From Cryobacterium aureum (GTDB lineage Bacteria; Actinomycetota; Actinomycetes; Actinomycetales; Microbacteriaceae), in contig NZ_PPTG01000002.1 in assembly GCF_002954245.1 (NCBI RefSeq), forward strand, positions 149,644-213,643: 64,000 nt of DNA, read 5' to 3'. Shown one piece after another: positions 42,100 to 49,620 of this stretch. The position numbers and the translations under genes were made by a program. Position 1 is the first letter of the stretch. The number at the start of each line of letters is the position of its first letter. Below the pieces are notes generated by a model. The model worked only from the letters and a program-made list of their open reading frames with translations, was not told the origin of the DNA and searched no databases.

Positions 42100-42696
42100 C
42101 TACTTGAGTCCGTCTGCGTCGAGGTACTCAGACCTGAGGATCGACATCGTGAGTGCGTCGACGTACTCGCCGTCGAATTTGTGAGCATCGCGACGCCTGC
42201 CCTCGAGTGTGAAACCGCTGCGTTCATACACGTGCTGGGCACGGGGATTGAAAGCAAAGACCTCAAGCTCGATTCGGTGCAGTGTCGTGGTTCGAAACGC
42301 ATGTCGGATGATGAGCCGTGTTGCCTCGGTTCCGAGACCGCGATCGCGCCCTGCGGGGCCGATGAGAATGCGAAAGCTGCAGCTGTCGTTCTCCGGGCTG
42401 AGTTCATTAAGGACCACTTCGCCCACGCAAGCGGACGATGCCTGCTCGATGATCGCGAGGTCCAGACGGCCAGGTTGCTCCGCTCTTGTCTCATACCACT
42501 GGCGCGTTGCCGAGTCGAGGATGGCCGTGCGTCCATGTGCTTCGTTTGTGGTGTGAACGCTTCCCGTGAGAGTGAGCACCTCGGGGTCGGCAAGGATGGC
42601 GCCCATGGCGTCAATGTCTCCTGCCTCGAACGAGCGCAAGAGACCGCGCTCTCCTGCGAGGGTGGGCTTATCGGCAAAGAATCCTGCATTGGCCAT
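42100..42696 (-). CDS. RimJ/RimL-type GNAT acetyltransferase
   Basis: 198-residue acetyltransferase. GERGLLRSFEAGDIDAMGAILADPEVL at the N-terminus, VGEVVLNELSPENDSCSFRILIGP, RDRGLGTEATRLIIRHAF (acetyl-CoA loop) and RIELEVFAFNPRAQHVYERSGFTLEGR are the standard RimJ/L-like order. Starts MANAGFF at 42696. Acetylates an amino group of an unknown substrate. Confidence 0.85.
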   Translation of the reverse strand: MANAGFFADKPTLAGERGLLRSFEAGDIDAMGAILADPEVLTLTGSVHTTNEAHGRTAILDSATRQWYETRAEQPGRLDLAIIEQASSACVGEVVLNELSPENDSCSFRILIGPAGRDRGLGTEATRLIIRHAFRTTTLHRIELEVFAFNPRAQHVYERSGFTLEGRRRDAHKFDGEYVDALTMSILRSEYLDADGLK

Positions 42697-42854
42697 TCGC
42701 CCATCATGCACGACCATAACCGCCATCCGTGTCTGACCTGGCACGCCACCGATCCATTGCCTAAGCTGACAGCGCTGAAATCCACGCGGTTTTGATGTCC
42801 GGCCAGGGTTCCCCGTCGAGACGGGAAGTTTTTTTCGTCGATTTCATGGGTGAC

Positions 42855-42890
42855 TGTCACACTTTGACCTCGGCCGGTCATGTTCTAGGT
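42855..42890 (+). promoter_or_regulatory. Promoter-like box of ECF module B
   Basis: TGTCAC at 42855-42860, GGTCAT at 42876-42881 (start-to-start 21) and TAGGT at 42886-42890. The same three elements occur with identical spacing upstream of modules C and D. The TGTCAC-N15-GGTCAT pair has the geometry of -35/-10 elements of ECF promoters. ATG of the partner gene is at 42917. Confidence 0.6.
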
Positions 42891-42916
42891 ATAAGGCTGA
42901 TGAGAGGACGAGGTTC

Positions 42917-43672
42917 ATGGCAATCACTGATGATGAACTTGACGGGCGACTGCGGAGTGGTCGAGTAGAAATACGCGGCGATATCCTTCCCTCTGGAGTG
43001 GTATCTGCGCTTATTTCCGATGCGCGTGCGACGGCTCGGGGCCGAACACTCCGAACGCGGGTCACGGCCGTAACAGCGGCTGGTGCGATAGTGGTCAGCG
43101 GTATCGTGGCTGGGCCCGCAACCGCTGACATTGTGCAGAAGTTTCTGGCGCAAACTGTTTTGAATCCGCCTTTGGATAGTGTCGCCAGTCCGAGCGAGGA
43201 AATGATCGATACCGCCGCATTCGATTTCCCCGAATACGCGGCCTCGATCTATCCTCTGTGGCTTCCGCTCGCGCCCGGTCAGACTCAACAAGGGGTTATT
43301 GCCCAGGTCGTAGCGCAGCAGATGGCCACTCCTGCGCTGACCACCGAGCTTAACGTGCGGCGCAGTTTTGAAACCGTCGTATACACCGCGTGGATGGGTG
43401 AATGGATCGCCGCCCACGATGCGGGCGATGAAGCCCGGATGGCGGCCGCCATTGCTGTGTTGGAGGACACTCCGACCTGGCCGGCCATTGTGGCCACGGA
43501 CGGCGGTGGTATCACCAATTTGATGGCCGGATTCGTAGCTGAAATGGCCGACGGCGACGCTGAGGTCGCGCAGGCCGCCGCACAGTACGACGGTAATCCG
43601 GCCTGGGATGGCATCGACCGTGAGGCTCTCATCACGGAGCTCTTCACTAAATACATCTCTGAGGCACGGTGA
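42917..43672 (+). CDS. Membrane partner of ECF sigma (module B)
   Basis: 251-residue protein sharing the start MAITDDELDGRLRSGRVE with module A's partner (DDEL-GRL). A basic N-terminal segment, one membrane helix (VTAAGAIVVSGIVAGPATA, about 54-72), then an extracytoplasmic helical domain with Trp and acidic residues. It precedes and overlaps the sigma gene (ATGA/GTGA). No HxxxCxxC. Probably a membrane regulator of the sigma factor; function inferred from architecture. Confidence 0.65.
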   Translation: MAITDDELDGRLRSGRVEIRGDILPSGVVSALISDARATARGRTLRTRVTAVTAAGAIVVSGIVAGPATADIVQKFLAQTVLNPPLDSVASPSEEMIDTAAFDFPEYAASIYPLWLPLAPGQTQQGVIAQVVAQQMATPALTTELNVRRSFETVVYTAWMGEWIAAHDAGDEARMAAAIAVLEDTPTWPAIVATDGGGITNLMAGFVAEMADGDAEVAQAAAQYDGNPAWDGIDREALITELFTKYISEAR

Positions 43673-44202
43673 GCACCGTTGAGGGCACCGGTGGGCTCGT
43701 ATTCGTGGAGCAGGTTGCGCTGGCCGTGCCCCTTCAGGACGTTATGCGGGAACTGATCCCGGACCTCCTCGGCTATTTCTTGAACCGGTTAGATGATCGT
43801 GAGGATGCCGCAGACGCGGTAGCTGAGACGTTGCTCGTTCTGTGGCGGAAGGAGCGCGCGGTGCCGGCCGCCGCCGAAGATGCTCGACGATACGCTTTCG
43901 GCGTGGCACGCAAGATTCTCCACACGACACGACGTGGTCGCCGCCGCCACACGGCCTTGGCCGACCGGCTACGCGTCGTCGTTCGCGAGGAGGTCTTCCC
44001 CGGTCCTGACGTCGACATCGAGCTTCGAACAGCACTCGGCAGCCTGACCGATCACGACCGCGAGCTGGTTCTGCTGGTTGCGTGGGAAGGATTCTCGGTT
44101 GCCGACGCCAGCCAAATCCTCGGCATACGACCGGATGCCGCGCGAGCACGCTACTCGCGGGCACGCGCCCGACTCCGCGAAACACTCGGCGCGACACCAT
44201 GA
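43669..44202 (+). CDS. ECF sigma factor (module B)
   Basis: 177-residue ECF sigma. Region 2 (FLNRLDDREDAADAVAETLLVLWRKERAV...ARRYAFGVARKILH) and region 4 (LTDHDRELVLLVAWEGFSVADASQILGIRPDAARARYSRARARLRE). The GTG start at 43669 overlaps the partner stop; its TGA overlaps the ATG of a downstream small frame. It resembles module A's sigma in gene order and length. Its -35 target is probably the box at 42855 (autoregulation, inferred). Confidence 0.85.
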   Translation: MSTVEGTGGLVFVEQVALAVPLQDVMRELIPDLLGYFLNRLDDREDAADAVAETLLVLWRKERAVPAAAEDARRYAFGVARKILHTTRRGRRRHTALADRLRVVVREEVFPGPDVDIELRTALGSLTDHDRELVLLVAWEGFSVADASQILGIRPDAARARYSRARARLRETLGATP

Positions 44203-44339
44203 CGTCACCGCGAAACCAGCCCACGCTGCCGAGCCAACCCGCGTCACTGAACCCGACTGACGCTGCTGGGGACGGCTCAATTCGCCCGGATGACCTCGAC
44301 CTACCCGCCACCGTCTCCATCGTCATCGCGACATGGTGA
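44199..44339 (+). CDS. 46-residue small ORF coupled to ECF sigma (module B)
   Basis: ATG at 44199 overlaps the sigma TGA (ATGA). Encodes MTSPRNQPTLPSQPASLNPT and ends RPDDLDLPATVSIVIATW. The motif P-D/N-D-x-x-LPAT also occurs in the small ORF after module A (GPNDISLPAT). An alternative reading is that the SIVIATW end is the start of a broken glycosyltransferase family 2 gene (whose N-termini look like VSIVIATYN), so the relation to module A is suggestive, not proven. Confidence 0.45.
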   Translation: MTSPRNQPTLPSQPASLNPTDAAGDGSIRPDDLDLPATVSIVIATW

Positions 44340-44852
44340 GATGCCTCGTACGATTCGTCGGGTAATTCCTGCCTACGCACTACGCACTACGCACTACGCA
44401 CTACGGAGCGGACCAGCCTCGGCCCTGTCCCGCTGGCGGTTCCGCTTGCGGACGTCTCAAGCGGTTAACGTCGATCGTCGACGATGTCATCCCAAATGAC
44501 GTCTCGCGCAGATGCGCCTTTCTAGGCTCACTGGCACGGGCGGTGCCATCCTTGGGCGTGGACCGTGTTCATGTTGCTGTCGACGCAGTGGACAACAGCT
44601 GTCAATGTTCGCGCAGGACCATGCTGGAGCCCTGAGGAGAAACGGTCGACCGGCCCAGGACGTCTGGCTTACGGTCCTACTGCCTCTACCTTTTCTACGG
44701 TTCCTTCGCACTGGTCGATTGATGAGTGTCAACCGCGGCACTAGATAACGGTCTTTAGTTATTTGGCACGGCGGCATGGCCTCGATCGAGTTATTGGGAC
44801 GATGCTGAGCCAACTCAACGAGCCGCCGCTGATGAAATGGAAGTCGACCGCG
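44340..44852. other. Low-information gap with 7-bp tandem repeat
   Basis: About 510 bases between modules B and C with no convincing gene. It contains four perfect copies of GCACTAC at 44377-44404. The minus frame at 44487-44879 is long but reads like a shadow. Module C's promoter-like box begins at 44853. Confidence 0.55.
44377..44404. repeat. 7-bp tandem repeat, four copies
   Basis: GCACTAC repeated four times without mismatch. Seven is not a multiple of three, so a change in copy number would shift any frame running through it. Confidence 0.8.
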
Positions 44853-44888
44853 TGTCACAAACCCGTGTTTCGCTGACACTGTGTAGGT
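44853..44888 (+). promoter_or_regulatory. Promoter-like box of ECF module C
   Basis: TGTCAC 44853-44858, TGACAC 44874-44879 (21 apart), TAGGT 44884-44888 (10 apart), the same spacing as in modules B and D. The sigma gene starts at 44900 with a GGTGGAGG ribosome site overlapping the box end. Confidence 0.6.
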
Positions 44889-44899
44889 GGAGGTCCACC

Positions 44900-45436
44900 T
44901 TGAATTCAGATTCTGACCATGAGCTCGTGACGAGCCTCAACCGCGGCGACAAAGCCGCCTTCTCCGAGCTTATGACGCGGCACGGACCGGCTGTATACCG
45001 GTTTGCTTGGGCGTTGGCGGACGAAGCGCACCAAGCCGACGATCTTCTACAGGAGACCTTCCTGGTGATGTGGAAGCGAAGACACAAGATCGTGCTGGCA
45101 AGTGAGTCACTGCTCCCATGGTTGCTCACTACTTGCCGGTTCACGGCGTACAACTCGAACAGGAAATCCCGCGCTCGTCGCACGCTTCCACTCGACACCG
45201 CGGAGACTGCCACAAGCACGGGTGCTCCGGCGTCAGCAATCGACGAGCTGAACTGGGTAAGGGAAGAGATTGGTGCGCTCGGCCCGATCGATAGGCAGTT
45301 GATTGAACGATGCCTCCTCGAAGGAGAGAGCTACGCCGCAGCCGCGGCGGCCCTCGGTATATCGCCCGCGGCCGCGCGCAAACGCATCCAGCGCACCCGC
45401 ATCCACTTGGGTGCCGCACGAATCGAAAACCAGTAA
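44900..45436 (+). CDS. ECF sigma factor (module C)
   Basis: 178-residue ECF sigma with a TTG start at 44900 (LNSDSDHELV) after GGTGGAGG. Region 2 (HQADDLLQETFLVMWKRRHKI, LPWLLTTCRFTAYNSNRKSRARR) and region 4 (GPIDRQLIERCLLEGESYAAAAAALGISPAAARKRIQRTRIHLGAARI) intact. Unlike modules A and B, the sigma gene comes first and its membrane partner 13 bases downstream. Probably autoregulated. Confidence 0.88.
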   Translation: MNSDSDHELVTSLNRGDKAAFSELMTRHGPAVYRFAWALADEAHQADDLLQETFLVMWKRRHKIVLASESLLPWLLTTCRFTAYNSNRKSRARRTLPLDTAETATSTGAPASAIDELNWVREEIGALGPIDRQLIERCLLEGESYAAAAAALGISPAAARKRIQRTRIHLGAARIENQ

Positions 45437-45448
45437 AAGGAGCACGGC

Positions 45449-45892
45449 ATGAACATCGCACCCCCCACCCAGGCACAGATTGAATCGACCATCGCAACCG
45501 CTGAACGTAGTGTGCGCCGCACCATCGAACGTCGCCGCAACATGGCTCGCGTCGGAATAGGAGCCGGAGCCCTGATGGTTCTCGGCATTGCCGGCAACGG
45601 AGCTGCCACGGCCTTTTTCCCCCAGTATGTCGACCTCGAAGGCGTTGTGAAGACGGTCTACGCCGAGGACTTCGCCGATTGCATCCAGGCATCTGGATGG
45701 GACGCCCAGATTCTTAGCCCTGCCGAAGGGGCTCCCATCATCGAGAGTTGGGGCTTCGACACTTCTACTCACACCGTCGTGTCCAGTCACCTCCTTCAGG
45801 ACACCCAGGGTGAAGCCGGCCGCGCGATCTCGTTGTGCCAGGAGGAAATATCTGCCGACGTAGGGGAGCCGATCATGGGCATTCCAAACTGA
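45449..45892 (+). CDS. Membrane partner of ECF sigma (module C)
   Basis: 147-residue protein with a basic, Arg-rich cytoplasmic segment (RSVRRTIERRRNMARVG), one membrane helix (IGAGALMVLGIAGNGAATAFF, residues about 35-55) and an extracytoplasmic domain with two cysteines (FADCIQASGW, ISLCQEE) that may form a disulfide. AAAAGGAGC ribosome site. Its pairing and size suggest sigma regulation or sensing; no known anti-sigma motif is visible. Confidence 0.65.
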   Translation: MNIAPPTQAQIESTIATAERSVRRTIERRRNMARVGIGAGALMVLGIAGNGAATAFFPQYVDLEGVVKTVYAEDFADCIQASGWDAQILSPAEGAPIIESWGFDTSTHTVVSSHLLQDTQGEAGRAISLCQEEISADVGEPIMGIPN

Positions 45893-46190
45893 CCCGTATC
45901 CCCTCGCCGTGGACTCAGTTTCGACAGTTTGGCGGGTGGCTCGATCGATCTCTCCTGATCTGGATCACACACGACGAGCGCCTGGCCGCGCAGGCCTCCC
46001 TGGTTGACAGTGAACGCATGCTCGCCGGTGCTCAGCTACCGCCTCATGTGTCCCGTAAGTCGTTCCCCTTACGAAACTTCTGCGGAGAGCTTCTCGCGTC
46101 GTGACGCCAGACTTCATTCGTTTGAGAAAGTCAATTTGCGGAGCTCTGAAGGGCGGGTCGTGTCTTTCGGAACTCTGCTAAGAAACTGGG
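45893..46190. other. Gap without recognisable gene
   Basis: About 300 bases between the module C partner and the reductase gene. Overlapping frames exist but none has a clear start and coding composition. A possible 3' remnant of an unknown gene; nothing else seen. Confidence 0.4.
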
Positions 46191-46898
46191 TCAGGCCGGC
46201 GAAGTGAACGACAGCAAGGATCGTGTGGCAATCTGTTCGAACTCGTCATGAATTGCGGAGAGCGCGGCTTTACGATTATCGGCGTCGAGGTGAGCTGGCC
46301 CGTACGTGACGATCGGTTCCAGTACCTCGTAGCCGACGAAGCGAAGCATCCCGAAATGTATGTGGAATAGGTGCGTGTCGAGGACTCCGAATCGGCTGCC
46401 CTCACCGAACGAGTCTGACGAACCTCCGGTGGTTATGAGCAGGACTGCTTTGTGACCTGCAAGGGCAGCCTGGTCGAAGAGTCCGTGATCGCCGCCGAAA
46501 ACAGCTCCCATGACGAAGACTCGGTCAATCCACCCTTTGAGAATGGCGGGGAGGGAGAACCACCAAAGAGGGAACGACAGCACGAGGAGATCGGCATCAA
46601 ATAGCGCGTCGAGGTCTGCGCGAACTTCAGGCGCGAGAGCTCCAGCGTTTGCTGCGGCCATTTGTTCGACCTGCGGTTTGAAGTATGTCGACGCCGACGG
46701 GAACCCTGAGCGATCGAGCACAGGTGACCAGCCGTTCTCATGCAAATTTATTGTTCTAACGTCGTAGCCCTGGTCCTGCAGGGATGATCTTGCAGACCGC
46801 ATCTGCGCATTACTAAACGACTGGGGTTCGGGATGAGCGTGCACTATCAAGGCGGTTGGTTTCACAGTGTGCTCGGCTGCATCCGGAAGTGAGTTCAT
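46191..46898 (-). CDS. NAD(P)H:quinone oxidoreductase (flavodoxin-like fold)
   Basis: 235-residue FMN/FAD enzyme of the NQO1/MdaB/KefF group. ALIVHAHPEPQSFSNAQMR (flavin-phosphate loop), DADLLVLSFPLWWFSLPAILKGWIDRVF (quinone-site region) and TTGGSSDSFGEGSRFG are the family marks. Reduces quinones or other electrophiles by two electrons. Start MNSLPDAAEH at 46898. It has an ArsR-type regulator upstream on the same strand and a strong inverted repeat at its start, so it is probably repressed by that regulator. Confidence 0.85.
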   Translation of the reverse strand: MNSLPDAAEHTVKPTALIVHAHPEPQSFSNAQMRSARSSLQDQGYDVRTINLHENGWSPVLDRSGFPSASTYFKPQVEQMAAANAGALAPEVRADLDALFDADLLVLSFPLWWFSLPAILKGWIDRVFVMGAVFGGDHGLFDQAALAGHKAVLLITTGGSSDSFGEGSRFGVLDTHLFHIHFGMLRFVGYEVLEPIVTYGPAHLDADNRKAALSAIHDEFEQIATRSLLSFTSPA

Positions 46899-46905
46899 AC
46901 GCATA

Positions 46906-46937
46906 TCGTATCGTCATATCGAATAATAACGATACGA
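46906..46937. promoter_or_regulatory. Inverted-repeat operator near the quinone reductase start
   Basis: TCGTATCGT (46906-46914) is mirrored by ACGATACGA (46929-46937) with a 14-base AT-rich spacer (CATATCGAATAATA). It sits between the ArsR gene's end and the reductase start, the expected place for the ArsR-type repressor. Confidence 0.6.
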
Positions 46938-46975
46938 CGAAGGTTGTGAGCAGAAGGAAGCAAACTATTTGAGCT

Positions 46976-47311
46976 TTAGAGCTCTCGTCCCAAGGCACTC
47001 ACGAGCTTTTCAATCTGCGATTCATTCCGCCGGTAGTGCGTCCACTTGCCGATCCGGGTCGGCGTGACGAGACCAGCTCGTTCGAGGACAGCCATGTAGG
47101 CCGAGATGGTGGACTGCGCCAACCCGGTTTTCGCTTGAATATGACTCACGCACACGCCGACTTCAGCGCGGTCAGCGATCGGCTCGTAGTCGGCGAAATC
47201 GACCTCAGGATTCTTCAACCATTGAAGTATTCGGAGTCGAATCGGATTACCCAGGGCCTTGAAAACCTCAACCAAGTTTTCATCTGGGGTGGGACCCGGA
47301 TCCGACTGCAT
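46976..47311 (-). CDS. ArsR-family regulator
   Basis: 111-residue winged-helix regulator: VEVFKALGNPIRLRILQWLKNPEVDF, VCVSHIQAKTGLAQSTISAYMAVLERAGLVTPTRIGKWTHYRRNE. The segment CVSHIQ contains one Cys; the classical metal-binding ELCVCDL is absent, so it senses something other than arsenic, perhaps quinones or redox stress. Start MQSDPGPTP at 47311 chosen; the frame is open to 47422. It lies upstream of the quinone reductase in the same direction. Confidence 0.82.
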   Translation of the reverse strand: MQSDPGPTPDENLVEVFKALGNPIRLRILQWLKNPEVDFADYEPIADRAEVGVCVSHIQAKTGLAQSTISAYMAVLERAGLVTPTRIGKWTHYRRNESQIEKLVSALGREL

Positions 47312-47628
47312 GTACTTCCGTCCAACGTGTCGACATTCTTCGATATCTCGCTCTGAGCATACATATTTATCATGAGATTTCTCCGGCAATACCGCACGCC
47401 TCCATCGCAACGAAATTGCCATAGCAGTCCATGGGGATCGCCTCCGTCGTGATCACTTCAAGAAACTTCTAATGGCTGCCCGCTGACGAGGAATGGCCGT
47501 CGTGAATGTTGTGACCGCGGAAGGCCCAACACTTTCATTACTGTGGATGACGCTAAGCCAAATTCAGTACGCGTGTCTCCGCATCGGAGTGACATGGCGT
47601 CTCGCCCCTGGTCTGGTGTTTCGACATC
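47312..47628. other. Gap upstream of ArsR gene and DMT pseudogene
   Basis: About 315 bases. No convincing gene; it should contain the divergent promoters of the ArsR gene and of the former DMT transporter. Nothing more specific seen. Confidence 0.4.
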
Positions 47629-48154
47629 GTGACCGTCATGGCGGCATCACCAGGTCAAGCGATCGGACGCCGACCGATTTTGCAAGCCATGGGTTTGATC
47701 GCTATCGGGTCAATTGGCATCCAGACCTCGTCTGCAATTTCCGCAAGCTTGTTTTCGACGCTGGGACCGTTTGCGGTCAGCTCGTTGCGTCTACTGATCG
47801 CCGCGATCATTCTGTTGGCCATTGTCCGACCCAAACTTCGCGGCCGCACCCGTTCAGCTTGGGCTGGAGTCGTCATTTATGGCATTGCCATGGCAGCCAT
47901 GGCAGCCATGGCAGCCATGAACATAGAGTCTCTATGCCGCTATCGATCGCATCCCCCTGGGGGTCGCGGTAACGCTGGAATTCCTCGGCCCGTGCCTCGT
48001 AGCCTTGCTGGCGTCCAGGCGGATCCGAGAGGGGCTCTGCGCCATCGCCGCCCTCATCGGCGTCGTGCTCATCACGGGACCCGGTGGGTACTTCGACTTC
48101 TGGGGCTATGCTTTCGGCCTCGCCGCGGCCGTCTTCTTCGGCCTGTATACGTAG
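47629..48154 (+). pseudogene. Frameshifted RhtA/EamA-type DMT transporter
   Basis: The first 100 codons read as a drug/metabolite transporter (PILQAMGLIAIGSIGIQTSSAISASLF, AVSSLRLLIAAIILLAI). After about 47,930 the continuation shifts one frame: AAIDRIPLGVAVTLEFLGPCLVALL and VVLITGPGGYFDFWGYAFGLAAAVFFGLYT are in a different frame and stop at 48154. At the break a 9-bp unit (GCCATGGCA) is repeated 3.7 times (47887-47919). The gene is interrupted and truncated, so inactive. Confidence 0.75.
47887..47919. repeat. 9-bp tandem repeat inside the DMT pseudogene
   Basis: GCCATGGCA repeated three times plus GCCATG. It encodes alternating Ala-Met-Ala. Nine is a multiple of three, so the repeat itself does not cause the frameshift just downstream, though it is in the immediate neighbourhood. 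Confidence 0.75.
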
Positions 48155-48195
48155 GGGCCGCAAGGTCAGGCCAGTAACGGTGAGATGCTAGTTCT

Positions 48196-48386
48196 GTGGA
48201 ATCGAACAAGGGCACCGATACGCTAGCCGTTGTAATCCGTCCCTATGGTCAAGCGGATGCCGCAGACACTTTGGCCATATTCCTTGTGGCGGTGACCGAG
48301 ACGGCTGCCGCTGACTACTCGCCGAAGCAGATTCAGGCGTGGGCTCGGCCAGAGTCGCGAGATCTGCCCACCTGGCATGCGGCGCT
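48196..48386 (+). pseudogene. GNAT acetyltransferase, 5' fragment
   Basis: GTG start at 48196; the frame reads VVIRPYGQADAADTLAIFLVAVTETAAADYSPKQIQAWARP (in parts) and LPTWHAAL, the N-terminus of a GNAT acetyltransferase. At about 48385 the sequence becomes unrelated and fuses to the monooxygenase remnant. The acetyl-CoA loop is missing, so inactive. Confidence 0.7.
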
Positions 48387-48661
48387 GAGGTGCGCGTCAG
48401 CGGACAGCTTGTTTGCCGCACCGACGACCAAGCGACCACTTGGTACGGGATCACCTGCCGCTGCACCTTTTCCTGACTCACTCTGAACAGGGATGCAGTT
48501 TCTTCAGCGTCACCACGACGAGCAATCCGCTGATCTGGCAGGTCGAGGAGCGCTTCGAGCACGCCGCCGCCTTCGAGGCTCACCAAGAACGGGTCGCCGG
48601 CAGCGCTTGGGGTCATGCGACCTCAGGAATCGAACGCCACTATTCTGTGACTGGACGGTGA
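48387..48661 (+). pseudogene. Antibiotic-biosynthesis-monooxygenase fold remnant
   Basis: Two frames together give a quinol-monooxygenase-like protein: EVRVSGQLVCRTDDQATT in one, LPLHLFLTHSEQGCSFFSVTTTSNPLIWQVEERFEHAAAFEAH and RHYSVTGR in another. The frame change near 48,440 and the fusion to a GNAT fragment make it non-functional. Confidence 0.7.
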
Positions 48662-48915
48662 GTTCTCGCCCGAGTTCCTGAACCTGCACCGAAAGTCCGC
48701 CTTGTCCGGGCTGGCGTTCCCCTTTCGGGCACCGCTCGTTTCAGGACGCGTCGCTGAGCAGCAGCGCCCTCGACGCCAAGCTGACCACCCGCAGCGCCCG
48801 TTGCCTATCGGGATCGGAACTGGTGTCCACTGACCGAGGGCAAGTCCACATCGACCGGCCCGGACAGCGGTTCGCACTCAACTCGCCAGCTTGAAACAAC
48901 ATTCTTCGAGAGATC
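48662..48915. other. Decayed sequence between pseudogenes and module D
   Basis: About 250 bases with no clear gene; a plus-strand frame (SSSALDAKLTTRSARCLSGS...) resembles a protein end but has no start. Probably a further remnant. The promoter-like box of module D starts at 48916. Confidence 0.4.
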
Positions 48916-48951
48916 TGAGACAGTTCGGGACTCAAAGGACACTTCCTAGTC
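48916..48951 (+). promoter_or_regulatory. Promoter-like box of ECF module D
   Basis: TGAGAC 48916-48921, GGACAC 48937-48942, TAGTC 48947-48951: the same 21- and 10-base spacing as modules B and C, with 2-3 substitutions. The sigma ATG at 48954 follows almost at once, implying a leaderless transcript. Confidence 0.5.
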
Positions 48952-48953
48952 TG

Positions 48954-49373
48954 ATGCAATATCCCGAGAACACCGAAGCCACGCTATCGGAGCGCGCACG
49001 CCACGACGATGGTCTAGCGTTCAGCCTCTTATTTGACCTCCACCAGGCTCGTATTTACCGCCGTGCGTTCGGTTTGGTGTCGAACACGCACGACGCAGAA
49101 GACGTCGCGGCGGGCGCGTTCTTTGAACTGTGGCGCAAGCGACGAACGGTGGGACTGGTTCACGGATCGGTGCTTCCGTGGCTCCTCGTCACGACCCTCA
49201 ACCTTTCGCGCAATTCCTTGCGGGCACGGGCGAGATATGAGCGAGTACTCCGGACTCTACCCAGAGTCGAAGCAATGGCACCGCTGGATGAAGCTGCACT
49301 GGAGACCAAGGAACGACTCACCGAATCCGCGTCGACTCGCGTGACCACCGCCCGACAATCCATCCTGCTGTAG
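48954..49373 (+). pseudogene. ECF sigma factor, truncated (module D)
   Basis: 139 codons starting MQYPENTEATLSERA. Region 2 is present (HDAEDVAAGAFFELWRKRRT, LPWLLVTTLNLSRN), but the frame ends within the linker (ALETKERLTESASTRVTTARQSILL), so region 4 (-35 recognition) is lost. It cannot act as a normal sigma. Followed 13 bases on by a short partner-like frame. A broken relative of module C's sigma is the simplest reading. Confidence 0.75.
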
Positions 49374-49386
49374 AAGGGAACTGCTG

Positions 49387-49620
49387 ATGAGCACGACCGA
49401 GATGAACACCGACTTCGCTCGGGGCGGCTGGTCGCGGATTGCGAAGCGGATGGGGTCTTCGTCAGGTTCAACTACTCCGGACCCAACCTCGGAGCGTTCA
49501 GCGAGGGCGGCCGCAGTGTTCGATCAGCGATACTGGCCCTGTTTTCGGTCGGCGTTAACACGTAGGAGTGCTTGTCTAATGTTGCGGGCGTGTTGTGGTG
49601 CGCTGGCCCGTGCTGAGTAA
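49387..49620 (+). pseudogene. Remnant of the module D partner
   Basis: 77 codons starting MSTTEMNTDFARGGW with an AAGGGAA ribosome site. The expected membrane helix is absent, and the last third overlaps the 3' end of the glycosyltransferase on the other strand. It probably represents a decayed partner gene, judged from its place after the sigma remnant. Confidence 0.45.

Noticed and set aside
44487..44879. 130-codon minus ORF between sigma modules
   Set aside because: It overlaps the module C promoter-like box and start, and has no domain or ribosome site.
46976..47311. Arsenic-sensing ArsR for the ars genes
   Set aside because: The classical metal-binding ELCVCDL motif is absent and the gene is next to the quinone reductase, 7 kb from arsD.
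47887..47919. Repeat-slip cause of the DMT frameshift
   Set aside because: The unit is 9 bp, so copy changes keep the frame; the shift lies just after the repeat.
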